From Paenibacillus sp. MAEPY2 (GTDB lineage Bacteria > Bacillota > Bacilli > Paenibacillales > Paenibacillaceae), in assembly GCF_000499205.1 (NCBI RefSeq), contig NZ_AWUK01000035.1, forward strand, positions 1-64,000: a DNA stretch of 64,000 bases, read 5' to 3'. Position 1 is the stretch's first letter. Every line of letters begins with the position of its first letter. The position numbers and the translations under genes are program-made. Below the pieces are notes generated by a model, which was not told the DNA's origin, made no database searches, and worked only from the letters and a program-made list of their open reading frames with translations. This document shows positions 43,321-52,138 of this stretch, piece after piece.

Positions 43321-45603
43321 TTATGCCGTCACAACTTGACCGGATTCAGCCACTTCGGCTTCTTTTTTGCGACGTCTGCCGCTCCAAAGGAAGTAAGCCA
43401 AGGTCAGCAGCACGGATACGCCTGCATAGATTGCCAGAATGCCGACCTGATGCCACATCACATCGAAGTTGCCACTGGATACAACTGCCTTGAAGCCCAT
43501 GATGCTGTGCGTCATTGGCAACCAAGGGCTAAATGCCTGAAGCCACGACGGAATCAGCTCTACCGGGAAGGTTCCCGCACTTGCTGCAAGTTGGAAGACC
43601 AACAACAGAATGACAACATAACGTCCTGGCAGGTCAAGCCAGGTAACGAGGGCCTGAACAATAAACATAAAGGTCAGCCCCGTAAAGATCGTGAACAGAT
43701 AGAACAGCGGTACGCTGTGTGTTTCCAATCCAAGACCGTACAGCATGAAGCTTGCTACGATCACGGATTGGATGATGCTCACAAAGCCGAATACGAGTGT
43801 ACGGCTGACGAAACGGTTCCAGCCCGTTGCGCCCGGTACGGAAGTTTCCCGCATTTTCAAAACAATCGTTGAGATCAGCGATCCAACAAACAAACCGATG
43901 GACAGGAAGAACGGTGTCAAGCCTGTACCGTAATTACTTACGTTCTCTGTTGTGTTCTCGGACGTATTCACAGGTTCTGCGAACATGTTCACCACATCGT
44001 CTGTCTTTTTGACTTCTGACGTTTTCTGAGCAGCATCATTCAGCTTGGTAGCCAGTTCGCTTGAGCCGTCTTTCAGCTCTGTCAGGCCGTCCGCCAGCTT
44101 GCCTGCTCCGTCACCGAGTTGTTTAGAGCCGTCCGTGAGTGAACTCACGCCACCGCTCAGTTTACCCACACCTGTTTGCAGGGCTGTTGTACCTGAGCCC
44201 AATTGCTTGGCTCCATCTGCCAGCAACGTACCGCCACTTGCAGCTTCGCCCAGCTTGCCGCTGAACTGCTTCAGACCATCGGAGAGCTTCGCTCCGCCTT
44301 GGCTAAGCTGACCGGCGCCTGCCAGCAATTGCTGCTGTCCATCCACCAGCTGATTTGCGCCCGTAAGAAGCTGCTTTTGGCCTCCATGGAGCTCAGCTGC
44401 ACCTGCTGCCAGTTGCTGATTGCCCTGATGCAGTTGATCTGCACCCTGCGCAAGCTTCTGTTCGCTCTCATGCAGCTGCTTACTTCCTTCGGCTACTGCC
44501 GCACTGGCCGCCAGCAGCTTCTGTACATCCTCACTGGCTGCCAATTCAGGGTTGGATGCAGCAAGCTGCTTCAAACCGTCTGCAACGCTCTGTGCACCGT
44601 CTGCAACCTTGCTGCTGCCGTCTACTGCCGATTGCAGGCCAGTTGCCAATGTGCCGCTGCCTTGCACTGCGCTTTGCAGACCATCGGACAGCTTCGCACT
44701 GCCCTGCTCAGACGATTGCAGACCCGTTTGCAGCTTGCCTGCTCCGTCCACGGAAGACTTCAGTCCAGTTTCCAGCTTGGCACTGCCATCCTTCAACTGG
44801 TCTGCACCACTCTGAAGCTGGCTTGTTGCCGCCGCTTGAAGCTGCTGCAAACCGGATACCAGATTTGATGTTCCACTTTCAAGTTTGGTCGCACCCGTGT
44901 GTAGTGCACTGACACCATCACTTAATGGAGACAAGCCATCCTGCAGCTCCAATGTTCCGGATGCCAGCTTTTCCAAATTATCCTTGAGCTTCACAGCCCC
45001 ATCATCGAGCTTGCCTGCGCCGGTATTCAAATCTCCTGCACCGTCGCCCGCTTCAGCCAATCCGTCCGATACTTCGGAAAACTTGTCGAGCAGTGTCTCT
45101 GCATAGGATTCCGTTACTTTGGCCGAAACCTTAGCTTTCAGATCCTTGATGGCCGTCTTGCCAATCTGCGCACCCACGAAGCTGTAATTGCCATTTGGTT
45201 CGTAGATCAGATCAGCCGGCTCGGGCTTGTCGTCAAGCAACGTGGTTGCCTGGGATGAAAAGTTTTCCGGGATCGTAATTTGCATATAATACTTGTCGTT
45301 TTCCATGCCTTCTTTGGCCTGGCTGGCACTGACAAAGTCCCATTTAAAATCTGCATTTTTCTTCAATTCATCGACGAGGTCGCTACCAACATGCAGCGAT
45401 TTGCCCTCCAGCTCTGCACCTTTATCAAGGTTGACCACTGCAACCGGCATTTCATCGACATGACCATATGGGTCCCAGTAAGCAGCCAAGTAAATACCGC
45501 TATATAGAATTGGAATAAACAAAATAGCAATGACGGGGATCAACACCTTCGGGTTTCTCACGGCCGATCCCACATCCTTGAAAAACACGGATAAAGATTT
45601 CAT
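43321..45603 (-). CDS. YhgE/Pip family membrane protein
   Basis: 760 aa. One N-terminal membrane helix (about residues 17-37), an extracellular YhgE/Pip domain (NLDKGAELEGKSLHVGSDLVDELKK and QITIPENFSSQATTLLDD), then a long region (about 190-560) of roughly 11-residue repeats of the type L-x-x-G-x-x-x-L-x-x-G, predicted to be a helical stalk. Five to six membrane helices of the ABC-2-like domain (about 575-740) end it. Relatives serve as phage-receptor or phage-infection proteins in lactic acid bacteria, and one (EsaA) belongs to type VII secretion; no other secretion genes are here. Downstream of its TetR regulator. Confidence 0.9.
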   Translation of the reverse strand: MKSLSVFFKDVGSAVRNPKVLIPVIAILFIPILYSGIYLAAYWDPYGHVDEMPVAVVNLDKGAELEGKSLHVGSDLVDELKKNADFKWDFVSASQAKEGMENDKYYMQITIPENFSSQATTLLDDKPEPADLIYEPNGNYSFVGAQIGKTAIKDLKAKVSAKVTESYAETLLDKFSEVSDGLAEAGDGAGDLNTGAGKLDDGAVKLKDNLEKLASGTLELQDGLSPLSDGVSALHTGATKLESGTSNLVSGLQQLQAAATSQLQSGADQLKDGSAKLETGLKSSVDGAGKLQTGLQSSEQGSAKLSDGLQSAVQGSGTLATGLQSAVDGSSKVADGAQSVADGLKQLAASNPELAASEDVQKLLAASAAVAEGSKQLHESEQKLAQGADQLHQGNQQLAAGAAELHGGQKQLLTGANQLVDGQQQLLAGAGQLSQGGAKLSDGLKQFSGKLGEAASGGTLLADGAKQLGSGTTALQTGVGKLSGGVSSLTDGSKQLGDGAGKLADGLTELKDGSSELATKLNDAAQKTSEVKKTDDVVNMFAEPVNTSENTTENVSNYGTGLTPFFLSIGLFVGSLISTIVLKMRETSVPGATGWNRFVSRTLVFGFVSIIQSVIVASFMLYGLGLETHSVPLFYLFTIFTGLTFMFIVQALVTWLDLPGRYVVILLLVFQLAASAGTFPVELIPSWLQAFSPWLPMTHSIMGFKAVVSSGNFDVMWHQVGILAIYAGVSVLLTLAYFLWSGRRRKKEAEVAESGQVVTA

Positions 45604-45695
45604 GTTATTTTCTCCCCTTGTTCTCTCTGCTCCATGAGCAGAATAACCAAAATATGAAATTCATTTGACCTGTTACGGAAAATTACCGAAACACG

Positions 45696-45724
45696 AAGTG
45701 ACTACTTTCCTCAAACGGTCACTT
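45696..45724. promoter_or_regulatory. Candidate TetR operator in front of yhgE
   Basis: Perfect 7-bp inverted repeat AAGTGAC / GTCACTT with 15 bases between. It contains CGGTCACT (45716-45723), which recurs upstream of the tetR gene at 46448-46455. Confidence 0.55.
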
Positions 45725-45811
45725 TAGAGCAAAAAAACAAACCTGTCTCTCGACAAGCCTCACTACCTGCATGCTTATAATTAACCCATATTATAGTAGA
45801 ATAAATTCGGG

Positions 45812-46393
45812 TTACGTTGCGGCAGCAATTCCTTCCATTAAGAAAAGGCGAAAGTAATTCTTGATTTCCTCTTTGCTCAGCGGCTCGTGCTGCTTGCTCC
45901 AATCTGAGGTGAGGGCAATGTACAAACGAATCATCATAAAGGCTACTACCTGTGGATCACAGTCACGAATCTCTCCGTTGCTCCTTGCCTTCTCTAGCTC
46001 CTGTGCCAGAAAATCAGAGATGACTTTCTCCACTTTCTCCAAACCTTCCTTGGCCTGAAGAGTTCCAAAATCCTTAAGCTCCTGGGACAATTTAACCAGC
46101 AAATCGTGATCACGGCGAAACTCCAGCAATGAATCAAGCACACGAAACAGATTATCAAAAAAAGCACTTTCCTGATGAACTTCACGGTGAGCAATGTTTT
46201 TCATTTCCTGGATTACTTCCACCAAAATCTGATCGAACAATTGTTCCTTATTCGTAAAGAACGTATAGATCGTTCCCTTGCCAACGTTTGCAATCTTCGC
46301 TACCTGATCCATCGTGGTTGCCTTGTATCCAAACATGGCAAAAGACTGCGAGGCTGCATGAATGACCTGCTGTCTCCTGTCAATCGGAGCCAT
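45812..46393 (-). CDS. TetR family regulator
   Basis: 193-aa repressor: N-terminal helix-turn-helix RRQQVIHAASQSFAMFGYKATTMDQVAKIANVGKGTIYTFFTNKEQLFDQIL and a ligand-binding C-terminal domain with a TetR_C-like helical pattern. Two successive ATG codons; the one at 46393 is six bases after AGGAGG. It lies 208 bases upstream of yhgE on the same strand; both promoter regions share CGGTCACT, so it probably represses itself and yhgE. The inducer is unknown. Confidence 0.92.
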   Translation of the reverse strand: MAPIDRRQQVIHAASQSFAMFGYKATTMDQVAKIANVGKGTIYTFFTNKEQLFDQILVEVIQEMKNIAHREVHQESAFFDNLFRVLDSLLEFRRDHDLLVKLSQELKDFGTLQAKEGLEKVEKVISDFLAQELEKARSNGEIRDCDPQVVAFMMIRLYIALTSDWSKQHEPLSKEEIKNYFRLFLMEGIAAAT

Positions 46394-46396
46394 CAT

Positions 46397-46750
46397 ATCC
46401 CTCCTTATTTTCTTGATCGTTCTCTTTAAATGACCAAAAATACAATTCGGTCACTCGGTCAAAAACTAGATTACCACTCTCATCATCAGATTGCAACCCT
46501 AACATTAAAAATTTGTGTTAATTTTTTTTAACCGAAATGCAGTGGAAACTGCTCGTGTCGTCGTCTATAGTGTAAGATGACTCCAACAACACGGATAAAG
46601 ACGAAGTTTCGATGTATCAGAACATCAACTATAGTGTAAATATGTAACGAATGAACATGATTTTCCGCTTCGCTGTATATTCATGTAGTAATGCAACGTG
46701 CGGTATGACTATGAGATGTTAAATTTAAATTGATGAATAAAGGTGAACTC
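46397..46750. other. Divergent region between tetR and the UgtP-like gene
   Basis: 354 bp without a gene. The first part holds the tetR operator region: TGACC (46431-46435) and two direct GGTCA boxes (46449-46453 and 46457-46461). An 11-base direct repeat CTATAGTGTAA occurs at 46564-46574 and 46628-46638; each includes a TATAGT that could be a -10 box for the plus-strand gene. Confidence 0.55.
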
Positions 46751-47971
46751 ATGCGAAAACCAAGAGTGCTCTTGTTATCCGAAGGTTTCGGCACCGGTCA
46801 CACCCAGGCCGCCCATGCGCTCGCAAGCGGCATTAAGAAAGTCAGTCCACATGTGCATAGTCGGGTCATTGAGCTTGGCAAATTTTTAAATCCAACCATG
46901 GCTCCGCTTATTCTGTCCGCTTACCGTAAGACGCTAACGGTTCAGCCCAAGCTGGTCAGTCTGCTGTATCGGACACAATACAACAAATCACTAAACGGAT
47001 TTACCAAACTGGCCTTGCACCGGATTTTCTATACACAGACGGCCCAAGTCGTATCCCAATTAAAACCTGATGCCGTGATCTGTACCCATCCTTTTCCAAA
47101 TGCGGTCATCTCCCGACTGAAACGTCAGGGACTCGATATTCCATTGTACACGCTCGTCACAGACTATGACGTACATGCAACATGGATCAATCCCGAGGTC
47201 AACAAATATCTGGTATCCACACCGCAGGTAAAAGCTTTGCTTGAAATCAGGGGTGTTGAGCCCTCTCGCATCCAAATCACCGGCATTCCTGTACATCCTG
47301 ATTTCTGGGAAGCTGGAGACAAAGTGAGCCTCCGACAGGAAATGGGGCTTCAGAACATGCCCACTGCTCTGCTGATGGGTGGCGGATGGGGACTTTCCTT
47401 TGATGAAGAGCATATGAAGGCTCTCGCCTCCTGGGCGGATCGGGTACAGCTGCTGTTCTGTCTGGGAAGCAATGAGAAAATGATTGCCAAGTTGAAGGAA
47501 ATGCCCTGCTTCCAGCATCCGAATATACGCATTCTAGGCTATACCCGCGAGGTTAGCAAACTGATGGACGTATCCGATGTGCTCATTACAAAGCCAGGCG
47601 GCATGACTTGTACGGAAGCATTAGCTAAAGGCTTGCCGATGTTATTCGTGCCTCCATTACCGGGGCAGGAAGAAGAAAACTGTGAATATTTTGTACAAGC
47701 CGGATACGGCCAGGTCATTCACTCTGCTGACGTTATTACCAATCGCTTCAAGTATTTGAGTGAGCAGGTCTATGCACCACGTCAAGCTGAAAGCCAGCTG
47801 AAATCAGTCCACAAACCAGGCAGCAGGAGTACCTATGATCCAACATGTTGTGCCCAGGCTGTTCATGATTTATTGTTTCCGGCTACAGCGGAAGTCACAT
47901 CCGCACCCAAGGAGCGCTTCACAGCCGGAATTGGGGCAACTTCGCTGTCAGGTACCCGAATCCCATTCTAG
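46751..47971 (+). CDS. Diacylglycerol glucosyltransferase-like enzyme (GT28, UgtP/MGDG synthase family)
   Basis: 406-aa GT-B enzyme. The N-terminal half RVLLLSEGFGTGHTQAAHALASGIKK is the MGDG-synthase-type acceptor domain with the GTGH motif. PDAVICTHPFPNAVISRLKRQ and YTLVTDYDVHATWINPEVNKYLV follow; the C-terminal GT28 domain has LLMGGGWGLSF and ITKPGGMTCTEALAKGLPMLFVPPLPGQEEENCEYF. Such proteins glucosylate diacylglycerol in the membrane using UDP-glucose, giving glycolipid anchors. ATG at 46751 with AAAGGTG. Single gene with terminator. The exact lipid acceptor is inferred. Confidence 0.88.
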   Translation: MRKPRVLLLSEGFGTGHTQAAHALASGIKKVSPHVHSRVIELGKFLNPTMAPLILSAYRKTLTVQPKLVSLLYRTQYNKSLNGFTKLALHRIFYTQTAQVVSQLKPDAVICTHPFPNAVISRLKRQGLDIPLYTLVTDYDVHATWINPEVNKYLVSTPQVKALLEIRGVEPSRIQITGIPVHPDFWEAGDKVSLRQEMGLQNMPTALLMGGGWGLSFDEEHMKALASWADRVQLLFCLGSNEKMIAKLKEMPCFQHPNIRILGYTREVSKLMDVSDVLITKPGGMTCTEALAKGLPMLFVPPLPGQEEENCEYFVQAGYGQVIHSADVITNRFKYLSEQVYAPRQAESQLKSVHKPGSRSTYDPTCCAQAVHDLLFPATAEVTSAPKERFTAGIGATSLSGTRIPF

Positions 47972-48031
47972 CAGCTCTATGACCCCTTCTAATCGTTCTA
48001 CGAGGACGTTTCATCTCTTAAGGACATGCAT

Positions 48032-48075
48032 AAAGAAGGTTCCCCTCCATTGATCCGGAAGGGAACCTTCTTTTA
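48032..48075 (+). terminator. Terminator of the UgtP-like gene
   Basis: Perfect 13-bp stem AAAGAAGGTTCCC / GGGAACCTTCTTT with T-run. Confidence 0.92.
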
Positions 48076-48248
48076 TTTCCTTCATATCTCCGTATGATTT
48101 GCTGGAAAAAAGGGTAATTTAAATAACAAGCCCTCATCAACAATTCAATTAAAAACGATGAAATAAAACTGTATTACAGGGCTTTTCGAGGTCTATGTAG
48201 TGAATACATAGTTAACTACCCTGCCTGTTTGCAGAATTTAAAGGTCAA

Positions 48249-49106
48249 TTACTTGTAAAAAGTATGATGCCCAATCGTTTTTACTTTTTTCTGAGAACGA
48301 GCCACTGTCAGATCATCCGCAAGCGTCAATGACAAGAAATAATACGTATCATCGGCGACTTCCTTTTTCCCATTCAACGCTGCATTAACAGCCTTGATAC
48401 TGTCCTCATTGGGAGTAACACGTTTCAAGCGCCCGTTCGCTACAGGACTGAATTGGGATTTTTGATAGATAACTTTGTAAATAGTATCGGGAAAATTGGC
48501 TGACCGCAGCCGGTTTAAGACAACATTGGCAACTGCCACTTTGCCTTCGTACGGTTCACCTTCCGCCTCTGCCATGACGATTTTTTGCAGCAGAAGCAGC
48601 TCTTTATCGGACACACTGTATGACCAGGCTGCAAGTTTCGAGTCTTCCTGGTTCAGAAGTTTGGTCCGTGTAAAGTAAAGTTTTTGGGGGGGAGTCGTAA
48701 TTGCAGCTACCGCTTTGGCACGCTCTACTTTGGCCAATTTCAGAGCTGCCTCTTTTTTCGCTTTGGCCGCAGCTGCCGCTCGGGCCGCATGTTTAGCCTT
48801 GGCTTCTTTCTGTTCCTGCTCTTCCTGAGCAGCCGTCAGCCAGTTTTTGGCTGGGAGCGATTGGGTCCAGTAATCGGCCTGAATAGACGCATCAGCAGAC
48901 AGACTTGTCCCGTCTCCCATCATTCGCCTGTCTTCGCTAAAAGAATTTTCGCTATTTTCTGCCGAACCCGCAAGTTCAGTCATCTGTTTGCTATCACTTG
49001 CCTCATTCCACTTTCCAGTCGCCTGAACGACATTAGCCCCCACTATACATACAAGCAGCACAGATAACATCGGTGCCACCCAACGATTCTTGCTTATAAT
49101 ATCCAT
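48249..49106 (-). CDS. Cell wall hydrolase, SleB/CwlJ catalytic domain
   Basis: 285-aa exported protein. Signal peptide/anchor at residues 8-30 (WVAPMLSVLLVCIVGANVVQA), a long Ala/Lys/Glu-rich linker (about 90-150, AKAKHAARAAAAAKAKKEAALKLAKVERAKAVAA), and a C-terminal Hydrolase_2 domain (about 170-285: ELLLLQKIVMAEAEGEPYEGKVAVANVVLNRLRSANFPDTIYKVIYQKSQFSPV) with the catalytic glutamate in MAEAEGEP. Family members are lytic transglycosylases acting on spore cortex or wall. The strong sigma-A promoter suggests vegetative use. ATG at 49106 nine bases after AGGAGG. Confidence 0.9.
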   Translation of the reverse strand: MDIISKNRWVAPMLSVLLVCIVGANVVQATGKWNEASDSKQMTELAGSAENSENSFSEDRRMMGDGTSLSADASIQADYWTQSLPAKNWLTAAQEEQEQKEAKAKHAARAAAAAKAKKEAALKLAKVERAKAVAAITTPPQKLYFTRTKLLNQEDSKLAAWSYSVSDKELLLLQKIVMAEAEGEPYEGKVAVANVVLNRLRSANFPDTIYKVIYQKSQFSPVANGRLKRVTPNEDSIKAVNAALNGKKEVADDTYYFLSLTLADDLTVARSQKKVKTIGHHTFYK

Positions 49107-49180
49107 TCGAAGATTCCTCCTGTCGAAACAATTCCCTAATCTAAGTAACCACAAAAAAAGAATTTGAATAACGTTGGCTA

Positions 49181-49209
49181 ATATTACATAGGGAATAACG
49201 TAATGTCAA
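49181..49209 (-). promoter_or_regulatory. Promoter of the SleB-like gene
   Basis: Near-consensus sigma-A promoter on the minus strand: TTGACA (49209-49204), 17-base spacer, TAATAT (49186-49181). Confidence 0.85.
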
Positions 49210-49236
49210 TGTGATTTTATGTCATATCCATGAGTT

Positions 49237-49839
49237 TCAGGAAAAAGAAAACGCATCCACGACCTCATACATCGGCGACTGACCTGGCTGTGTCACATAA
49301 AGCACAAAATCTTGTACCATCCAAGAATTAACACCCAAAAAGTCTTCAGGAAGCACTCCAAATATCCCTTTATCTTCATTTCCTGGGTCCTTACCCATAA
49401 ATTTACGCGCAATCGTAATATGAGGAGAATACGGTCTTAATTCGGCCTCGAATCCGAGGGAGGAAGTTGCGTCCACAATCCGTTTTTGTAGAAGATGAAG
49501 TTGATCCATATCTCCCTCAACACCTTTCCACAGCACCTTTGGTGCCTCTTTTAACCCAAACGTTCCCCATCCGGATAATTGCAGCTCAAAAGGCTGAAAT
49601 CCGTCCGTCGCCGAGCGCAGCGTTTTCCGAAGATGTCCAATGTCACTAACAAGGGTATCTCCCAGAAATTGCAATGTAATATGATAATCTCTATAATCGG
49701 TCCACTTGCGAAAATCAAGCTTTCCTTGCACTTGTTCGGCAGTCATCCGAAGTGAGTTCTGAATGGGTGCAGGCACCCGAAGTGCAGTGAATAATCGTTC
49801 CCGTCGGGATGGAAGATCCGTATATGAATATTTACTCAT
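49237..49839 (-). CDS. thpR: RNA 2',3'-cyclic phosphodiesterase
   Basis: 200-aa 2H phosphoesterase of the LigT/ThpR group with both catalytic motifs: HITLQFLG (about residue 50) and HITIARKF (about residue 138). The family opens 2',3'-cyclic phosphates on RNA ends. The start RERLFTALRVPAPIQNSLRM matches family members. ATG at 49839 is placed after GAGGTG. Stands alone; the stop is close to the next gene's promoter. Confidence 0.93.
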   Translation of the reverse strand: MSKYSYTDLPSRRERLFTALRVPAPIQNSLRMTAEQVQGKLDFRKWTDYRDYHITLQFLGDTLVSDIGHLRKTLRSATDGFQPFELQLSGWGTFGLKEAPKVLWKGVEGDMDQLHLLQKRIVDATSSLGFEAELRPYSPHITIARKFMGKDPGNEDKGIFGVLPEDFLGVNSWMVQDFVLYVTQPGQSPMYEVVDAFSFS

Positions 49840-50028
49840 GGTAAACACCTCTTCTAAAGTTCGTTTTATTATTTCCTAGTCGTCTCTATGGTTTCAAGTT
49901 GGTTAATTATAGAGTGACACAATTTTTGGGATTTGCACATGAGGCTGTATTCCTGCCTTTTACGCACATCACCTTCTTTTCTGCTAAACTAAAACCACAA
50001 CATATTTGAATTCAGGAGGCCACTAACT

Positions 50029-50985
50029 ATGGGTAAAATTGTATGTTTTCCATCCCTGTCCACGAAACAGCAGCAACGGATTCTGGATGCAGCGCCAGGT
50101 TATACACTTACGATTGGCAAAGCCAAAGAGATTAATACATCGGAGTTAAAAGAAGCCGAAATTATCGTAGGCTGGTCTCCTCTCGTAACCGAGCATGCAC
50201 TCAAAGAAAACAGCCCTCTCAAATGGGTTCAAGTCTGGTCCGCAGGTGTGGACAACCTTCCATTCTCTGATCTGGAACAAAAAGGAATTTCATTAACCAG
50301 TGCTAATGGCGTACATGCCATTCCCATTACCGAGATTATTTTGGGCATGATGTTGTCCCACAGCCGCTGGCTCAGACAAGCGATGCTGCATCAGCAGCAG
50401 GCGGAGTGGAAATCACCAGGCAAAGCGCTTCCGGAATTGCATGGAAAAACAGCTGTTATCGTCGGTGTAGGAGAGATCGGATCAGAAACCGCGCGCATTC
50501 TCAAAGCATTGGGCATGAACGTAATTGGGGTTCGGCGCTCCGGAAAGGACGTTCCGAATGTAGACCAAATGTACAATATGTCTGGTCTGCATGAAGCACT
50601 GAGTCAAGGCGATTACGTCATTAATATTTTGCCACTTACAGATGAAACCCATCATATTTATAATCAGGCTGCATTTGAACATTTCAAATCCGGTACCTGC
50701 TTCGTCAATGTGGGACGTGGTCCAAGCGTGAATACGGAAGCCCTGCTGGATTCACTGGACAGTGGACAGGTTGCCTTTGCTGCACTTGATGTATTCGAGG
50801 AGGAACCACTGCCTTCCGACCATCCCCTGTGGAGTAAGGAAAACGTCCTGATTACGCCACACATTGCTGGAAGTACAGAACAATACACCGAACGGGCTCT
50901 TGATATTTTTGTGCAAAATCTGAAAGCGTATATCGACGGAAAGCCCCTGCCTGTCAATCTGGTAAATTATAGTCATAAATACTAA
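50029..50985 (+). CDS. D-2-hydroxyacid dehydrogenase family protein
   Basis: 318-aa NAD(P)-dependent oxidoreductase. NAD motif VIVGVGEIGSETARILKALGMNVIGVRR (about residues 145-172) and the catalytic triad Arg in FVNVGRGPSVNTEAL, Glu in DVFEEEPLP, His in VLITPHIAGSTEQY. Substrate is a D-2-hydroxy acid such as glyoxylate/hydroxypyruvate or phosphoglycerate; it cannot be chosen from sequence. The protein lacks the ACT domain of long SerA enzymes. ATG with AGGAGG. Confidence 0.92.
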   Translation: MGKIVCFPSLSTKQQQRILDAAPGYTLTIGKAKEINTSELKEAEIIVGWSPLVTEHALKENSPLKWVQVWSAGVDNLPFSDLEQKGISLTSANGVHAIPITEIILGMMLSHSRWLRQAMLHQQQAEWKSPGKALPELHGKTAVIVGVGEIGSETARILKALGMNVIGVRRSGKDVPNVDQMYNMSGLHEALSQGDYVINILPLTDETHHIYNQAAFEHFKSGTCFVNVGRGPSVNTEALLDSLDSGQVAFAALDVFEEEPLPSDHPLWSKENVLITPHIAGSTEQYTERALDIFVQNLKAYIDGKPLPVNLVNYSHKY

Positions 50986-51049
50986 AAACGCTTGATGTTC
51001 CTATGTGAAATTGTACAAATCCATGTGAGGTATTTTTCCTATGAAAATC

Positions 51050-51099
51050 AAAAACCTCCACACCGGAAAATGGATTTTTTCCCGTGTGGAGGTTTTTTC
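51050..51099. terminator. Bidirectional terminator
   Basis: Stem AAAACCTCCACAC / GTGTGGAGGTTTT, with T-run on the plus strand and A-run for the converging gene. Confidence 0.9.
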
Positions 51100-51121
51100 T
51101 GTTATTTTCAATACAATCGTG

Positions 51122-52099
51122 TTAAGTACATAGCCAAATGTGACGTATAAACGTGCCTTTGCTCACCGTTCGATACTGATCGATGTTCCACCCGGCATCC
51201 AGAATGTGCCCCTCCACCCATTCGGTGGAAACGATAACTGCCCGTCCTGTCAGCTTACGCAGACTAGTTAACATGGCAAGTTGTTCCTCATCCGGAAGAA
51301 CCGAGCACAGATTGTAAGGCATGTCCAGGATGGCTGCATCGTATGTCCCTTCCAGATCATTCATATCTCCGAGGGTAATTATGGCTGGATCATAACCATA
51401 ATGAGGAAGATTAATGCGCGCACCCTGTACCGCCAAAGGGTTCAAATCATTTCCCTTTGCCTCAATGCCCAACGACAATGCTTCAATGACAACCGTTCCC
51501 ATTCCGCAGCACGGATCGAGTAACTGACGCCCCTGCACTTGCGGAATCGCAATATTGACCAATGCTCTGGCTAACGTTACACCCAGGCCTGTGGAATAAT
51601 TTTGCGGCTTCTGATGATGGGTTTGCCACGAGCGATCAGCTTCTGTCCATTGACCAAGGAGCCATTTCCCATTCGCATGGATTAGTCCGAAAGTCACATC
51701 AGGCTGTTTCATCATCGCTTTGCCTCTAATACACATGCCCAGTTCTTTTTCCAGCAAACGGGAATGCGCATAATCCGGCATGTCATCTCCCTCTTTCAGG
51801 CAGACAACCTTGAACGTTTCACCAGAAGACAGATCGATTTGTGAAGCCGCAGGCTTCAAGCCCTCCACCGTATCTGCTTCAGCCATCATATCCAGTCTGC
51901 CTCGGACAAATGGACTTCTACCTGGTGGGATACATAGATTGGAGCGAACATAAGCATGATCACCGGAATGAATATCTGTGCCAGGAACGAGCATCGTTTC
52001 CAACTCCAGTTCACATAAAGCACGTTCATTCTCATGGCAAGCAAAGGTGTATACGTAACTTCCAGCAACTGAATCCTTGCTGTTTGTAGAGCTCAACAT
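51122..52099 (-). CDS. Putative RNA methyltransferase, Trm11/TrmG10 type
   Basis: 325 aa. The N-terminal half resembles a THUMP-like RNA-binding region (FACHENERALCELELETML). The C-terminal half is a Rossmann SAM-binding domain: RQLLDPCCGMGTVVIEALSLGIEAKGNDLNPLAVQGARINL, with the catalytic motif DMPYN (a D/N-P-P-Y variant). The LDPxCGxGT motif followed by the D-x-P-Y loop is typical of tRNA guanine-N2 methyltransferases. Target base unknown. Stop close to a shared terminator. Confidence 0.82.
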   Translation of the reverse strand: MLSSTNSKDSVAGSYVYTFACHENERALCELELETMLVPGTDIHSGDHAYVRSNLCIPPGRSPFVRGRLDMMAEADTVEGLKPAASQIDLSSGETFKVVCLKEGDDMPDYAHSRLLEKELGMCIRGKAMMKQPDVTFGLIHANGKWLLGQWTEADRSWQTHHQKPQNYSTGLGVTLARALVNIAIPQVQGRQLLDPCCGMGTVVIEALSLGIEAKGNDLNPLAVQGARINLPHYGYDPAIITLGDMNDLEGTYDAAILDMPYNLCSVLPDEEQLAMLTSLRKLTGRAVIVSTEWVEGHILDAGWNIDQYRTVSKGTFIRHIWLCT

Positions 52100-52138
52100 G
52101 GTAGCCGTCCTTCATGTTTCTTCTATTATAAGAAGAGG

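Noticed and set aside
43900..45050. Long plus-strand frames rich in Leu/Pro/Cys opposite yhgE
   Set aside because: They arise from the repetitive stalk-coding sequence and have no independent coding support.
46544..46566. ECF-sigma-like promoter (GGAAAC ... CGTCTA) before the UgtP-like gene
   Set aside because: The spacer is about 12 bases, too short for the sigma-W/X type.
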